From Selaginella moellendorffii (Eukaryota; Streptophyta; Lycopodiopsida; Selaginellales; Selaginellaceae): DNA of 64,000 nucleotides. The notes under the pieces are model-generated. The model saw only the letters and a list, made by a program, of their open reading frames with translations, did no database searches and had not been told where the DNA came from. The stretch lies in NCBI RefSeq assembly GCF_000143415.4, contig NW_003314387.1, positions 279,662 through 343,661 on the forward strand. The letters run 5' to 3'. A program made the position numbers and the translations under genes. Each line of letters begins with the position of its first letter. Within the stretch, counting starts at the first letter, position 1. Of the stretch, positions 9,231-18,969 are shown piece by piece.

Positions 9231-12080
9231 ATGGGTCATCTTGGATCTTATCGGCCAGAGGGCAATGGATTCGGCTATGTCGGCGGCGCTCAATCAAGTT
9301 TCGTCCAGCCTCAGCAAATTCCTTGGCGGCGGCAAGCTACTCGCCCACCGTTGCCTCAGCAAGTTATTCTCCCACCATGGCAGCAGCAAGGCCAGATAGG
9401 CAACGTTGAGGGCTATGGCTGTTATGGACCCAGCTATGTTCCTCCATTGCAACAAGGCAGTGGCTGTGGATCCGGCTTGCCTCGGCAAGCTACTCTCCCA
9501 CCATCGCAGCAGCAAGGCCAGATAAGCGACGGTGAGGGCTATGGCTGTTACGGACCCGGCTATGTTGGCGGTGGTCACGTCCAGCAAATTACTCGCTCAC
9601 CGTTGCAACAAAGGTTCGTTCTGGGCAGTGGCTATGGATCCGAGGTCCAGCCTCCTCCCCGACCGTGGCAGCAGCAAGGATTCGGCTATGTCCCTGGCCC
9701 TCGAACAAATTATTTCCAAACTCTTCTTCCACCGGCTCTACAGGAAACCAGCCGGCAAGCAACGCCGCGGCAGCAGCAAGGATTCGGCTCTGGTCCTCGA
9801 ATAAATCACGTCCAAACTCCTCTTCCACCGGCTCTACAGGAAACCAGCCTGCAAGCAATGACTCAGATGGTATCGACCAAGCGGATGCGTGTTGACGACG
9901 AGTATCTAGACGTAAGTGACTTTTTCTCTTTTCACTTTATGCTTTATTTCGTTAAAGTGGGACTTTTCATTATCCCACTTATGGTGTGTGGCCACATGCC
10001 ATTTTTATAACAACAATAAAAAATTAAAGTTTTAACTTTATAATTTATAAATTAAAAACTTTTCATATGATTTTGTGTTATAATATTGTGAAATATAAAA
10101 AAATAAATTAAAAAACTGATAGAAATATTAATAAATATTAATTAAGTACTAGGAAATGGCATGTGGACACATGCTAATTAATGTCCCACTTTACTGAATA
10201 AGTCCCACTTTAACGAAATAAAGCATCTTTGAGCTCTACTTAGCTTGTTTCAGGCACAAGGGGCTCTTGAACTCACTCGGCGTTTTTCCAAGCACTTGCG
10301 TAGAGTCTTTTGTCCCTCGGAGAACACGTATATGCATGTTCCAGAGCACATCCAGAATGACGATGAACTTTGGGAGTGGCTAAACGAGATGGGTTACGAC
10401 CAACTTCGGGTCGACGATTGCATGTGGTGTCGCTGGGTGCCTACACATATCCAACTTCCAGAGAGATTTCTTGTGCATATCAGGAAAAGTGAAGCCCCGC
10501 AGAAAGTACGCGAGGTCCTGAAACAGAGGCAATGGATGCAATCGATTCGAGAGACGCAAAATCGCGAGACAACTCTACCAAATACTGCGTACGTTACCAT
10601 GCACTTTGAAGCATGCCCCGAGTTGGCTTTGTGGGACGAACAGGTTGTGAAAAGGAACGTTCCCAGGGAAATTGTTGGCATCGATGAGCTGTTGAAGCCA
10701 TTGCGCCCTTTGGTTGCCGAGCTCCGGTATTTGCATTTCAGGCTCTTTGAAGCTCGAGGGGTTCCTTTGAAGAACGTTGTGGCGATGAGAGCGGCAAGAA
10801 AGAGGGGTCAGATAGATTTGGAGCTTCCTTACCACCCTCTGCTCTTACAGTTTTGCGTGGGGGCTGCTTCCGGCCAATCCGATTTTTGTTTCTTCAAGGA
10901 AGGAGGTGCTCCCGAGGATATATGCGTGCAAGCTGGTAAAACTTCTCAGCCTATCGAACTTAAAGCCGTCTTTCAGCTTGCGAAAGGCGATCCGACTGGT
11001 GGGATTGACAGGAACAGGCACGGATTTGCCAAAATGCTACAGTGTAATAACAAAGATCCTCGACCATGGCACCTTGGGATCTTTGGCGAAAGGGTTGAAC
11101 GTTTGTGGTTTGCTCTTTTTACTTACAAGGAGAACGGTGATGTTGAGTCACTCAAAGTGGCACCAGAATTCCCTACATCACCACGCTGGGACCGAAAAAA
11201 TCTTCTCTTTGACGTGGCTCCGCATTTAAATGTTGAGAACATCTCACAGGCGACATTGCAGGATGTAGTCAGCTTAAAACCTGAACCTGGCTTCAAGCTG
11301 CTGGTGAGATATGTAGACACAGTCTGCTCCAGGCTAAACATCCCACTTGCTCCCATTCAGCTCCACCGGCACCACGACAACTTCGAAATTAATGTCACTG
11401 AAGCTAAAGTCATCGGTGTCGGTGGCAGGTCGATTGTGTTGCGAAAAGGTTCCAGCTCCTCTGTCATCAAAGTTGCAAAGGAATCCAGTATTTCGAGGGA
11501 AGTGGAGATTCACAAGATTGTGGACAAGTTACCTCACGTCCGGGCAATGGTGGCATTGGAATACTTCGGATCTGTCACAGGTGTAGGCGACGGTCTGGCT
11601 TGGATGGCTCTTGACGGCTTTGGACTTCCAATCGAAGCTGGAGATCTGACCAATAACTATGACCAGTTGTGGGAGCATGGAGAGAGAGCTCTGTTCGGCT
11701 TGCATGCGAATGGTGTGTATCACAGGGATGTCAAGCCGGATAACTTTCTACTTTTCGGCCGCTTGCTGAAGCTCGGCGACTTTGATGCATCGTTCTTTGT
11801 GGATGACCCCCCGGAATTGCTCAGACAGCGTGTTGGGACTCCCTTCTTCATATCACCGCTGTTTGACGAGGAGGAGGGGTACAAGTATCGTGATGACTGG
11901 TACTCGCTCGTTCTCTCTTTTCTGTATGTTGGAGGGATGTACAAGGGCGGACAAGATGCAGAGAAATGCTTGCGGTGTGCATTGCAGACGGACATCCCTC
12001 AGAACATGATAGACTGCATCCATTGGATAACTTCGGATCAAGCTGCCAACGGAGAGCAAAGATTTGTGGAGATTAATTAA
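9231..12080 (+). CDS. Pro/Gln-rich PD-(D/E)XK-like and protein kinase fusion (CR-like)
   Basis: Two exons, 9231..9911 and 10254..12080, join in phase 0 as EYLD|AQGAL, giving 835 residues. Exon 1 (1-227) is low-complexity, rich in Gly, Pro, Gln and Tyr, with internal duplications (EGYGCYGP twice; LPPALQETS twice); it looks prion-like. The middle region has D437 in QSDFCFF and E462-x-K464 in PIELKAV, the D...ExK pattern of PD-(D/E)XK nucleases. Residues from about 610 form a protein kinase: VGGRS loop, VIKVA lysine, HRDVKPDN at 717-724, DFD at 736-738 in place of DFG, GTPFFISP, and DDWYSL in the DxW position. REase plus kinase is an architecture reported for CR/Crinkler-type effectors and fungal FunK1-like kinases. 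Kinase is certain by motif, nuclease likely, biological role unknown. The intron carries a MITE. Confidence 0.75.
9939..10226. mobile_element. MITE with long terminal inverted repeats in an intron
   Basis: About 288 bp between matching ends: ATGCTTTATTTCGTTAAAGT on the left and its complement on the right, with similarity continuing inward (GTGGGACTT, then CATGCCATTT). The centre is A+T-rich and non-coding. CTTT flanks both ends directly and may be a 4-bp target duplication. The element makes up most of the 342-bp intron 9912-10253. No transposase is encoded, so this is a non-autonomous DNA transposon of undetermined superfamily. Confidence 0.85.
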
Positions 12081-12164
12081 ATCATAGAGAAATCCAAATA
12101 TTATCTCTCTACTTGAGGCTTCAGCCAGCGGCAGGGTCAGGCATGATGTTTTGATTAAGCGTGT

Positions 12165-12465
12165 ACTAACAGCTTCAGCTGCTGCATCCAATAGGGGGCT
12201 GTCGAAGGAAAAGAGAGTTCGCAGAAACATTCAAAGCATTGTGAATGAAGATGCCCATTCTGGACATATACTGTGAGCATGAGCGTGGAGGAGAAAACAT
12301 TGGAAAGCTCCCACCAAGAATTTGCCGGGCTTCCACCAGAGCACCACATCCTATACGTGCTGGTTTGCACGAACCTGTTCTTCCCCGTGTTTGCCCGCTT
12401 CCAGAGCACCCAAATGACGCACCAGTACTCCAACATAAGCAGGATTTGCATAGCGTTGCTGCTGC
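12165..12465 (-). pseudogene. PPR 5'-fragment pseudogene
   Basis: The minus strand matches the N-terminal part of the PPR gene 6466-9123 with frameshifts and small deletions. Pieces equivalent to GKNRFV, the segment before ILDRMED, NVFSWTIM and AAYAQNGHLDDALECF can be followed. It lies just past the stop of the kinase-fusion gene in the same orientation as the parent, so a local duplication is the simplest reading. Confidence 0.8.
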
Positions 12466-12877
12466 TCTTGCTCGCTTCCTTTGTTACATCATTTGCTTAC
12501 GATGTTTCCAGCTCGAATTCCTTCTCGATACAATCACCATCTAACGCATGAAAACTTTCACGAGTTTCAGCTAGAGGGGAAGTTCGTGCCTTCACGCCAC
12601 AATCGGCTGCACGTCAGCAGCAGCAGCAACATTTCATCAGTATGCGGAAATCCCGATAGAGAATTGGAGCAGCGGTCAAAGCTACCAAGAACCCGATAGC
12701 CGGGGTGACGAGCGTTCTCGTTGCTTGATCCAGTGACACGGCGTTATGTCTTGGAATTCGATCATGGAAATTCAAATTGCTTGGAAACACTTAGCAAAAG
12801 AATTTCCACGCTTAAACGGTCGAACTTAACAATAAAACTCACAAACAATTCTAACTAGGTAACACAAAGCAAGTTCC
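12466..12877. other. Intergenic stretch without recognised features
   Basis: No convincing frame, RNA gene or repeat is seen between the PPR fragment and the 3' end of the two-exon gene at 12878. Confidence 0.5.
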
Positions 12878-13856
12878 TCAGTCTAGTATAGTCGGACAGT
12901 CTGGCATTATCCCATCCCTCCAAGGCAGATCGCGAATGCGTCGATACTTTTCAGGCTTGATAGACTTGGCTTTAGCAACGACCTCCTTCCACTGTCGCAA
13001 CACTTTCCCCTCGTCGCCAAACAGCTCGCGCAAGCCCTCACTCACGTAAGAATCAATCCCTTCGATGGATACTCCCTCACTTGTGAGCACCTCCACCACT
13101 TCATACGGCTGTGGATGGCCCTTGATGGCATCGTAGAGGCAGAAACTCTCCCGGGGAATCACCTGTATGTGTGTGTGTGTGTTTATAGTTATAACAAGTG
13201 CAATGAAAACAAAGGAGTAGGGAGCGTGAGCTTACATGCATTGGCTGGTCTCGCAGCACCACTGGAAGGGCCCGAGAGACGGCATGGTGGATACCCCACC
13301 AGGAGTTGAAGACGAGAGTGATCGGATAGAAGCTAGGACCGGCGAGGAACGAAACGCAACCTTCCAGCACTTGCTCACTCGACCCGCTAGCTTGCTGCGC
13401 TGGCTCGCTCTCCCACTGGAGCAGCGTGGGATTGTCGGGGATGAGCTGCTCCATGCCACCCACATCCACGCCCAGCATCAGGCACAGATCTGGACCGGAG
13501 CGCGGCGTAGCATAAGCCGACGCAGCGACGGATCCAGCAAGCGCAGCCACTGCTCCATGCTGCGCCAGCCACGCCGTGAAACCCAACGCTGCATCGACTT
13601 GATGAGGCCCGTACCACAGGCATTGTGCCTCAGACCATTCGGCTACTCGCTCCTCGACGCTCATCTTGCGCCAGCGCTCCTGGCGCCAGATTTTGGTTGG
13701 CGACCAGCACCCCAGCTCCTGCAGCGTCATCTCCAAGTGCACTTCCTTGGGGACGAACTTGGGGTTGCTGCTTTCTGGCTGTGTCGCTTGGCAGCGGATC
13801 ACTGGCCTGGAGGGTGCCCTGGCCGGAGCTCCATGAAAACTTAGCGCAGCGGCCAT
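12878..13856 (-). CDS. Predicted chloroplast protein of unknown function
   Basis: Two exons on the minus strand, 13236..13856 and 12878..13162, join in phase 0 (QPMH|VIPRESF) across a 73-bp intron, giving 301 residues. The N-terminus (MAAALSFHGAPARAPSRPVIRCQA) is rich in Ala, Ser, Pro and Arg and lacks acidic residues, as in a chloroplast transit peptide. The mature part is acidic and Trp-rich (GCWSPTKIWRQERW, ERVAEWSEAQCLWYGP, FNSWWGIHHA) and ends in a lysine-rich segment before DLPWRDGIMPDCPTILD. I do not recognise the family. Clean splicing, uninterrupted frames and a plausible transit peptide argue for a real gene. The ATG at 13856 is the only upstream start. Confidence 0.75.
13165..13184. 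repeat. (GT)n microsatellite at a splice acceptor
   Basis: A short GT run on the plus strand, CA on the transcribed strand, sits directly before the intron's CAG acceptor, taking the place of the usual pyrimidine tract. Confidence 0.85.
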
Positions 13857-13924
13857 ACCCTAAAAGTTGACGGGCCGCATTTCATTCTTCTTCTTCTTCC
13901 CAGTCTCATCGATCTCCACTCCAA

Positions 13925-14515
13925 GTGCTGGAGCTTGGGCGAGGCCAGGGTGTTTGCTCGATCACCGCAGCTACCAGCCTCTTCCACCGGGCATTTTGAC
14001 GACGCGAGACCTCTGTTCGCCGCGATCGATTTGCGAGGCTGCATCTCAATGGGGAGAATTGGCGGGCACAAGAGGCATTCGATCGCATGCGCTTCGCGTG
14101 GACGGCATTGTACGCACCCGATTGATAGGCCATGTTGGATTCAATGGAGAGCCCCAGAATGGAAGGATCGATCCGAGGAGCTGCTGCTCAGATTCCCCCA
14201 TCGGAACCTCGTCACCTGGAGCATCATGATCCAGCCGGGGCAACGAGAAGCTCTTCCACACAGTTCCCAGGAGAAGTTCTTAAGATCCAATGTGCTCAAC
14301 ATTTCTGGAGATGGTGTCTCTGGCTATATCCAAAGCATGTAAAACGTGGTAACGTGCACGGATATGTTCGCAGCTTACGATCTAAATGGTGGACAAAGGG
14401 AAGAACGTAATACTGTCCTCGTGGCATATGCCCAAGGTGGGTATATTCAAGAATTGAAAGAGTTATTTGGGAAGATGCCACAGCACAATGTGTCTGTCCA
14501 GTTCTTGGCAGAAGA
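13925..14515 (+). pseudogene. Decayed PPR pseudogene
   Basis: Plus-strand fragments read TGHFDDARPLFAAID, then NTVLVAYAQGGYIQELKELF and GKMPQHNV, typical PPR motif spacing. Frames change repeatedly and stops intervene. At about 14515 it runs straight into the minus-strand F-box-derived sequence, which suggests a recombination joint. Confidence 0.7.
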
Positions 14516-14870
14516 CGATCTCGGTGATGGCATGCTCACCAATGGAGCATCGTAACGCGGCGATGATTAGTTGGACCTGTCCTCTAGGCTGGAGATCATG
14601 ACGCACAGCCATTCGAAGGTTGCCAAAACTCTTGGGCATCGGTAAACCGATGTCCAGGGTCGTGTCCTGTCTCTGCTCCGCTCAATAGCTCGCGTTCCAG
14701 CTTGCAGAGTGTGCCGCTCAGCGTTCGTGTTCTTCCTTGGCAGTCTGCAGCACTCTGTGCGATCGTAACAAGGCTGCATTGCGAGTCACGCGAGGTGCAA
14801 GTTCCTCCTCCAAAACTATTATCGTTCCAAGCGAGAGACACATTCCAGGATCCGTTCTTTCTGGGCTAGA
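14515..14870 (-). pseudogene. F-box-associated repeat, upstream segment (copy 1)
   Basis: Closely similar to 27890-28230 and, inverted, to 63470-63800. The three share long near-identical runs, for example around CAGCTTGCAGAGTGTGCCGC. In the fullest copy (27.7-28.2 kb) this segment lies upstream of an F-box-coding exon. Frames are broken here. Confidence 0.65.
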
Positions 14871-14968
14871 TCGACCACTGTCTTTTTTGTCTCTCGAGCC
14901 TGCGGGAGGGAGAAAGAAGGAATTTCCAATATCGCGAACATCGCCTACACTTGAAAGTGTTTTTAGGT

Positions 14969-15090
14969 GGTTCTCTGGCCGTGGATTCGAACCTGTGACC
15001 TTGCCAATAAATTTCTTTATTCTAGCCAGATATCCGGCCAACAGGTTCCCGTCCAAATTAAACATTAATAGCTTGTTAACGTGTTTCGCT
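14969..15090 (-). repeat. tRNA-related SINE-like repeat, copy 1
   Basis: About 120 bp. The minus strand contains a perfect Pol III B-box (GGTTCGAATCC) preceded by a weak A-box-like TGGCTAGAATAAAG. The same unit recurs at 16.4, 26.6, 28.3, 30.3 and 40.6 kb and inverted at 63.2 kb. Confidence 0.7.
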
Positions 15091-15159
15091 TGTTTTTTAT
15101 TTTGAATGAATGGCACGCTCTTTTTTCGTATCAATCACGTGGGCAAGGTCGCGCGAATT

Positions 15160-15560
15160 CCAAGCCTCTCTTCTTGGTTCCAGGTTTTTTTCTGGAGCAA
15201 AACTTGTTTCTCGGAACAAGAAAAGTTTCTGGAAAATGAGCAAGTTTGATTTGATCCATGCACCCTCTTGAAGAACAGAGTTGAGAGGCATCTGGAAATG
15301 TCAAGAGTGCTGGAGGTTCGGGTATTTGTTTGTTTCTCTCTTCTTTGCAAGATCAAATCCTCTGGCCATGTTCAAAACCATGAAATTAAATACTCACTCC
15401 CGAAAACACCAGAGGCACATCCCTGATTTGGTGCAACTGATTAGACTCAGAACCTGAAGGTTGATGCATCAGCGATTCCTTTGTAGCCTGTGAGAGCCTT
15501 GATCGAGCGTCGGGTGAGAGCAAAGAAGAAGCATGACAAGCGGTGGAATGATACAACACA
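15160..15560. repeat. Mosaic repeat block with YbeY-HAD exon tag (copy 1)
   Basis: Shared with 16590-16940, 26750-27130, 28490-28830 and, inverted, 62820-63170. It contains AGTTTGATTTGATCCA followed by GCACCCTCTTGAA, which nearly matches an intron/exon junction of the YbeY-HAD gene (24502-24538). No open frame survives across the block. Confidence 0.65.
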
Positions 15561-15599
15561 ATGATCTGCAAGGACCCACGTCAAGCCACTGCGAGAAAC

Positions 15600-15770
15600 T
15601 AGAGAGAAGAAAGGCTACGCTCTCGCTCAGCTCCACTCTTTCTTACATGAGATTGCCACAAGCCCGGCAGTCAAACGCTGCTCGAAAGTGTGGAGCCGCG
15701 TATCGTTATCCAGGTCGTCAGTAGTCCTGGGCCATTTGCTATTTTGACAAAGCATGTAGGAGGAGCTAGT
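15600..15770 (-). pseudogene. F-box exon fragment (copy 1)
   Basis: The minus strand is similar to the F-box-coding exon at 27680-27850 but shortened and frameshifted. The region over the F-box core and the following splice-donor-like sequence can still be matched. Confidence 0.65.
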
Positions 15771-15879
15771 GGTGGATTCACGAATTCTTTTCGGAGTATT
15801 CACATTAATTTTTCGTGGAGCCTTTTGTCTAAGTTAACTTAAGTTTGTTATGCTTGTTGAACTTCTACTTCAATCACTG

Positions 15880-16125
15880 CTATATGCCACACTTTCGGCC
15901 TCACGAGTCACGGAACCGCTCGGCATATTTATGCTCGCTGCCGTATTTCGACGAGATGTCTGTCAAGTCGGGATTTGCTGGAACTCGCTTCCTCAGAGTG
16001 GATCCGGCAAGCAAGCGCTGCTTATTCTCGTTGGTCGGAAAAAGTCAATGTGCGTCCATGGCAGTCCAAGGAATGGCGCTTTGCGTGATGATGGTAAATA
16101 AAAAAGAAAAGAAAAGATCCCAGCC
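15880..16125 (+). pseudogene. PPR-like fragment repeat
   Basis: Similar to 29440-29740 and, inverted, to 61920-62110. A frame reads QVGICWNSLPQSGSGKQAL, resembling a PPR motif. In the 61.6-62.2 kb copy it adjoins clearer PPR sequence (RECRKHGSLGEGKRIHAQM). Confidence 0.55.
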
Positions 16126-16189
16126 ACCAAGGAACCATAGCTTTTGTGAAAACTTTCTCTTGTTTCACCATCGCTCCTAGAAATCTTGC

Positions 16190-16400
16190 TACTGCTGCTG
16201 GATCAGTGGCAATTGGCTCGTCCAAACCTGTTGGCGTTCATACGAGCAATGCTGAGACGCGTTCCAGGATGACTTTAAAGCAAAAGGAAGAGTCTGGGCT
16301 AGATCGACACACTGACCATGATCGTCGTGGCTGCTGCTGCTGCTCAGCACTCCAGCTCCAAGATGCCACTGACACAAAAAAAAATTCCATAAAGACCCGC
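16190..16400 (-). pseudogene. PPR N-terminal fragment in repeat (copy 1)
   Basis: The minus strand carries SGILELE, the same as residues 7-13 of the intact PPR protein at 6466-9123, next to repeat-specific sequence. Close relatives lie at 26270-26460 and 29960-30165. Confidence 0.6.
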
Positions 16401-16419
16401 AAGCGAAGTAAAATTTAAT

Positions 16420-16535
16420 TGGGTCTCTGGCTGTGGATTCGAACCTATGACCTTGCCAATAATTGTTTTTATTCTAGCCCACAAGTTCCCGTCCAAATTA
16501 TGCATTAATAGCTTGTTAACGTGTTTGTTACTTTG
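16420..16535 (-). repeat. tRNA-related SINE-like repeat, copy 2
   Basis: Same unit as copy 1. The minus strand has the B-box variant AGGTTCGAATCC. About 15 bases are missing from the middle relative to the other copies. Confidence 0.7.
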
Positions 16536-16589
16536 TATCAATCGCGTGCAAATTCTGGGCATGGCGCTCAGCTCGCACGCGAATGTTTC

Positions 16590-17580
16590 CCATAAGTTTG
16601 ATTTGATCCAGGCACCTTCTTCAAGAGCACCGGTGCGTCCTGCCCAAGAGATTCGAGTTGCAAGGCATCTGGAAATGTCAAGAGTGCTGAAGGTTGGGGT
16701 CGTTGTTTTTCTCTTCTTCGCAAGATGAAACCCTCGGGGAGCTCAATTCATCAAGACACCACCCAAAAGCTTCCAGTTTGATGCTTGTTCCTATAGAAAA
16801 ACCATGTTCAAAACCATGAAACAAAACAGAACACCTTTGAGTTGGTGCAACTAACTTAACTCAGAACCTAAAGCTTGTTGCATCAGTGATATCCACTGTA
16901 GTCTAGTCCCGAGTACGTTGTGAGAGCCTTGATCGAGCATCAGGTTAGAGCAAACAACTCCTCAAGCGCTGCTTGCAGGTTTAGACTCTGCATAGCTGAT
17001 GGCTGACAAAAGAAGAAGCATGGCAAACGAGGGGATGATACAACACAAGGATCTGCGAGGTTCGAAGAAGTCCCTGAACTGCTCCTGGGTACGTTAAGCG
17101 ACTGCGAGCTTGGTAAGGGACAAGGAGAAGCTTTAAAACGTGACTCCACTAGCCTAGTCACACCCATAAGCTTACGCGAAGCAATGCACTCGACACATCG
17201 CTTGGCGAAAATCGAAAAGTGGCGAAGATGAGGAACGAAGCTCAAGACAGTCTCTTGTGCGTTCTTGAGCGATCTGGACAAGAGTATAAGCAAAAGAGCG
17301 CGACAAGAACCATACATACCGCTTTAAATCACAAAAACAATGCTTGTGATGCTTGCTTTGCGAGGTATTGTTTGAAGGCTTGTCTTGGTTTGAGCCAGAC
17401 CGGATCATCCAGCCAAGCGCGGGAGACAAGCGCTGCTCGGGTGAGGAGCTTCCTTGTTGGAATGCGAGCGAAAGTGTGGAGCAGCGTATCGTTATCCAGG
17501 TCGCCAATGGTGGCAGCGTCCTCTGCTATCGCTGTCCTTGCGCCATTTGCTATTTTGACGAAGCTTACGTGTAGTTAACG
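16590..17580 (-). pseudogene. Mosaic repeat block plus F-box fragment (copy 2)
   Basis: 16590-16940 is the block carrying the YbeY-HAD tag. 16940-17580 is a long minus-strand relic ending in F-box-exon sequence (about 17430-17575). It is very similar to 27130-27850 along most of its length. Frames are broken throughout. Confidence 0.7.
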
Positions 17581-17589
17581 AATGGTTCC

Positions 17590-17935
17590 ATCGCATTGTT
17601 CTTGACGGGGAGGAGACGCTGCTCCGATCGTCATAGATTCCTCGCGAATTTCGTCATGGAAATGTATGGAGAGTGCGGGCGCGCCGCGGATGCCTTGGGT
17701 GTCCTCCACAAAATGGAAGATGGAAATGTTTTCTTCTGGAACGCATTTGCCCACAGCAGGCAAATGGCAGAAGTTCTGGTGCTCTTTCGGCAAATGCTCG
17801 TCGATCGAATTCTTGCAGCTATCAATGGCGATGTGGAGATCCATGCGCGACAAACACCGGTGAGAAACACATGGTGAGAAACACCGGGAACCTCGACTTA
17901 AGTTGGCAGAAGGCCTGCTCCAGGCCTGGTTGAAA
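17590..17935 (+). pseudogene. PPR fragment
   Basis: A plus-strand frame reads FVMEMYGECGRAADALGVL, then HKMEDGNVFFWNAF and VLFRQMLVDRI, a clear PPR signature. No start and no downstream repeats are present. Related debris occurs at 34330-34620 and 61680-61810. Confidence 0.75.
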
Positions 17936-17965
17936 GACTACTGCTGGAGGGTAAGTATGGACACA

Positions 17966-18442
17966 TCAACCACGGCCTTTGGAGGAGGCGATACCCCTGC
18001 TGTCTGATCTCCTCGCGATCCTGGAGCTGTCCAGAGCGTCGATCTCGAGAAAATAACACGTCACCATCTTTGGCTTGTCGTTGTAGTAATTGGAGCTTGG
18101 GGTGGCGATTGGGATGTGGCGCCGATCAGGCTGGGATGCCAGTCTCGAGCTCACACGGCAATGTGTGTCGTGGAACTCGATCGTCACGGCATCTGTGGAA
18201 TATCTTGATCCAGGCGCTTGCCCAAAACGGCCATGGAAGTGATACTGTTCGGTTTGGATCTCGAGGTTGTCAACTCCTGCAAAGCATGCCTTTCTGTCAC
18301 ACTGGTTTGTGCTTAGATGTTTCAAGTGCTCGCCAAATATTACTATCTCACTATTAACGACAATTGCATCGACATCGAGCTTAAGCTTAATATTATATCG
18401 CAGATCGTTCAGCATCACACAGCCTGCGTACTTACGCAACAA
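17966..18442 (-). pseudogene. Open fragment of unknown gene, shared with 63.8 kb
   Basis: A 158-codon minus-strand frame that I cannot assign to a family. About 190 bp (17970-18160) match the window's last 185 bases in inverted orientation, with indels that shift the frame, so this is repeated debris rather than a proven gene. Confidence 0.45.
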
Positions 18443-18969
18443 TAGTTCGGCGGATTCAATGGTGTTTACTCAAGTGAATTTCGGAAGATGGAAGCAAGCA
18501 CCAACTTCAGTTTCCTTGCTTTCTAGCTTGGCTTTGTGTTCCTGCGATTTATCACAGACAGCGCAGTGTGTAGGAAATGTACAATGAGAAACAAGTGGAC
18601 AAGGAATCGTGAAGCATTTTCGCTCGTCCACATTTTCTAGCTTCCCGCAGAATGAAAATGTGAGTGCTTAGAAGAGAGCGTTCTTTCCGGTAAGAAAATG
18701 AAACATGTTTACGTTGTAAGCGTGTTTCCACTAACTCTAAATGCTGCAATCTTAGATGATCTTCCACTTGAGCAAGTGGACATGTGCGGAGTATGTACTT
18801 CCTTCCCCGTTTTCGACCTGGACAGTAGATCAATCAAAGGCACATGGACTGCATGTGTAGTCGTGTAAGACAATCAGACTAGGCATTTAAGTTAGTAATG
18901 AAGACTAATAAAAAGAATGGAGCACCTTACCTTTAAAAACTTCCAAGGGCGTGTGACAGTACTGCAAAA
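18443..18969. other. Intergenic upstream of the lactone oxidase gene
   Basis: No supported gene. Presumably holds the promoter of the gene at 18970, but no clear TATA box is visible near it. Confidence 0.5.
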
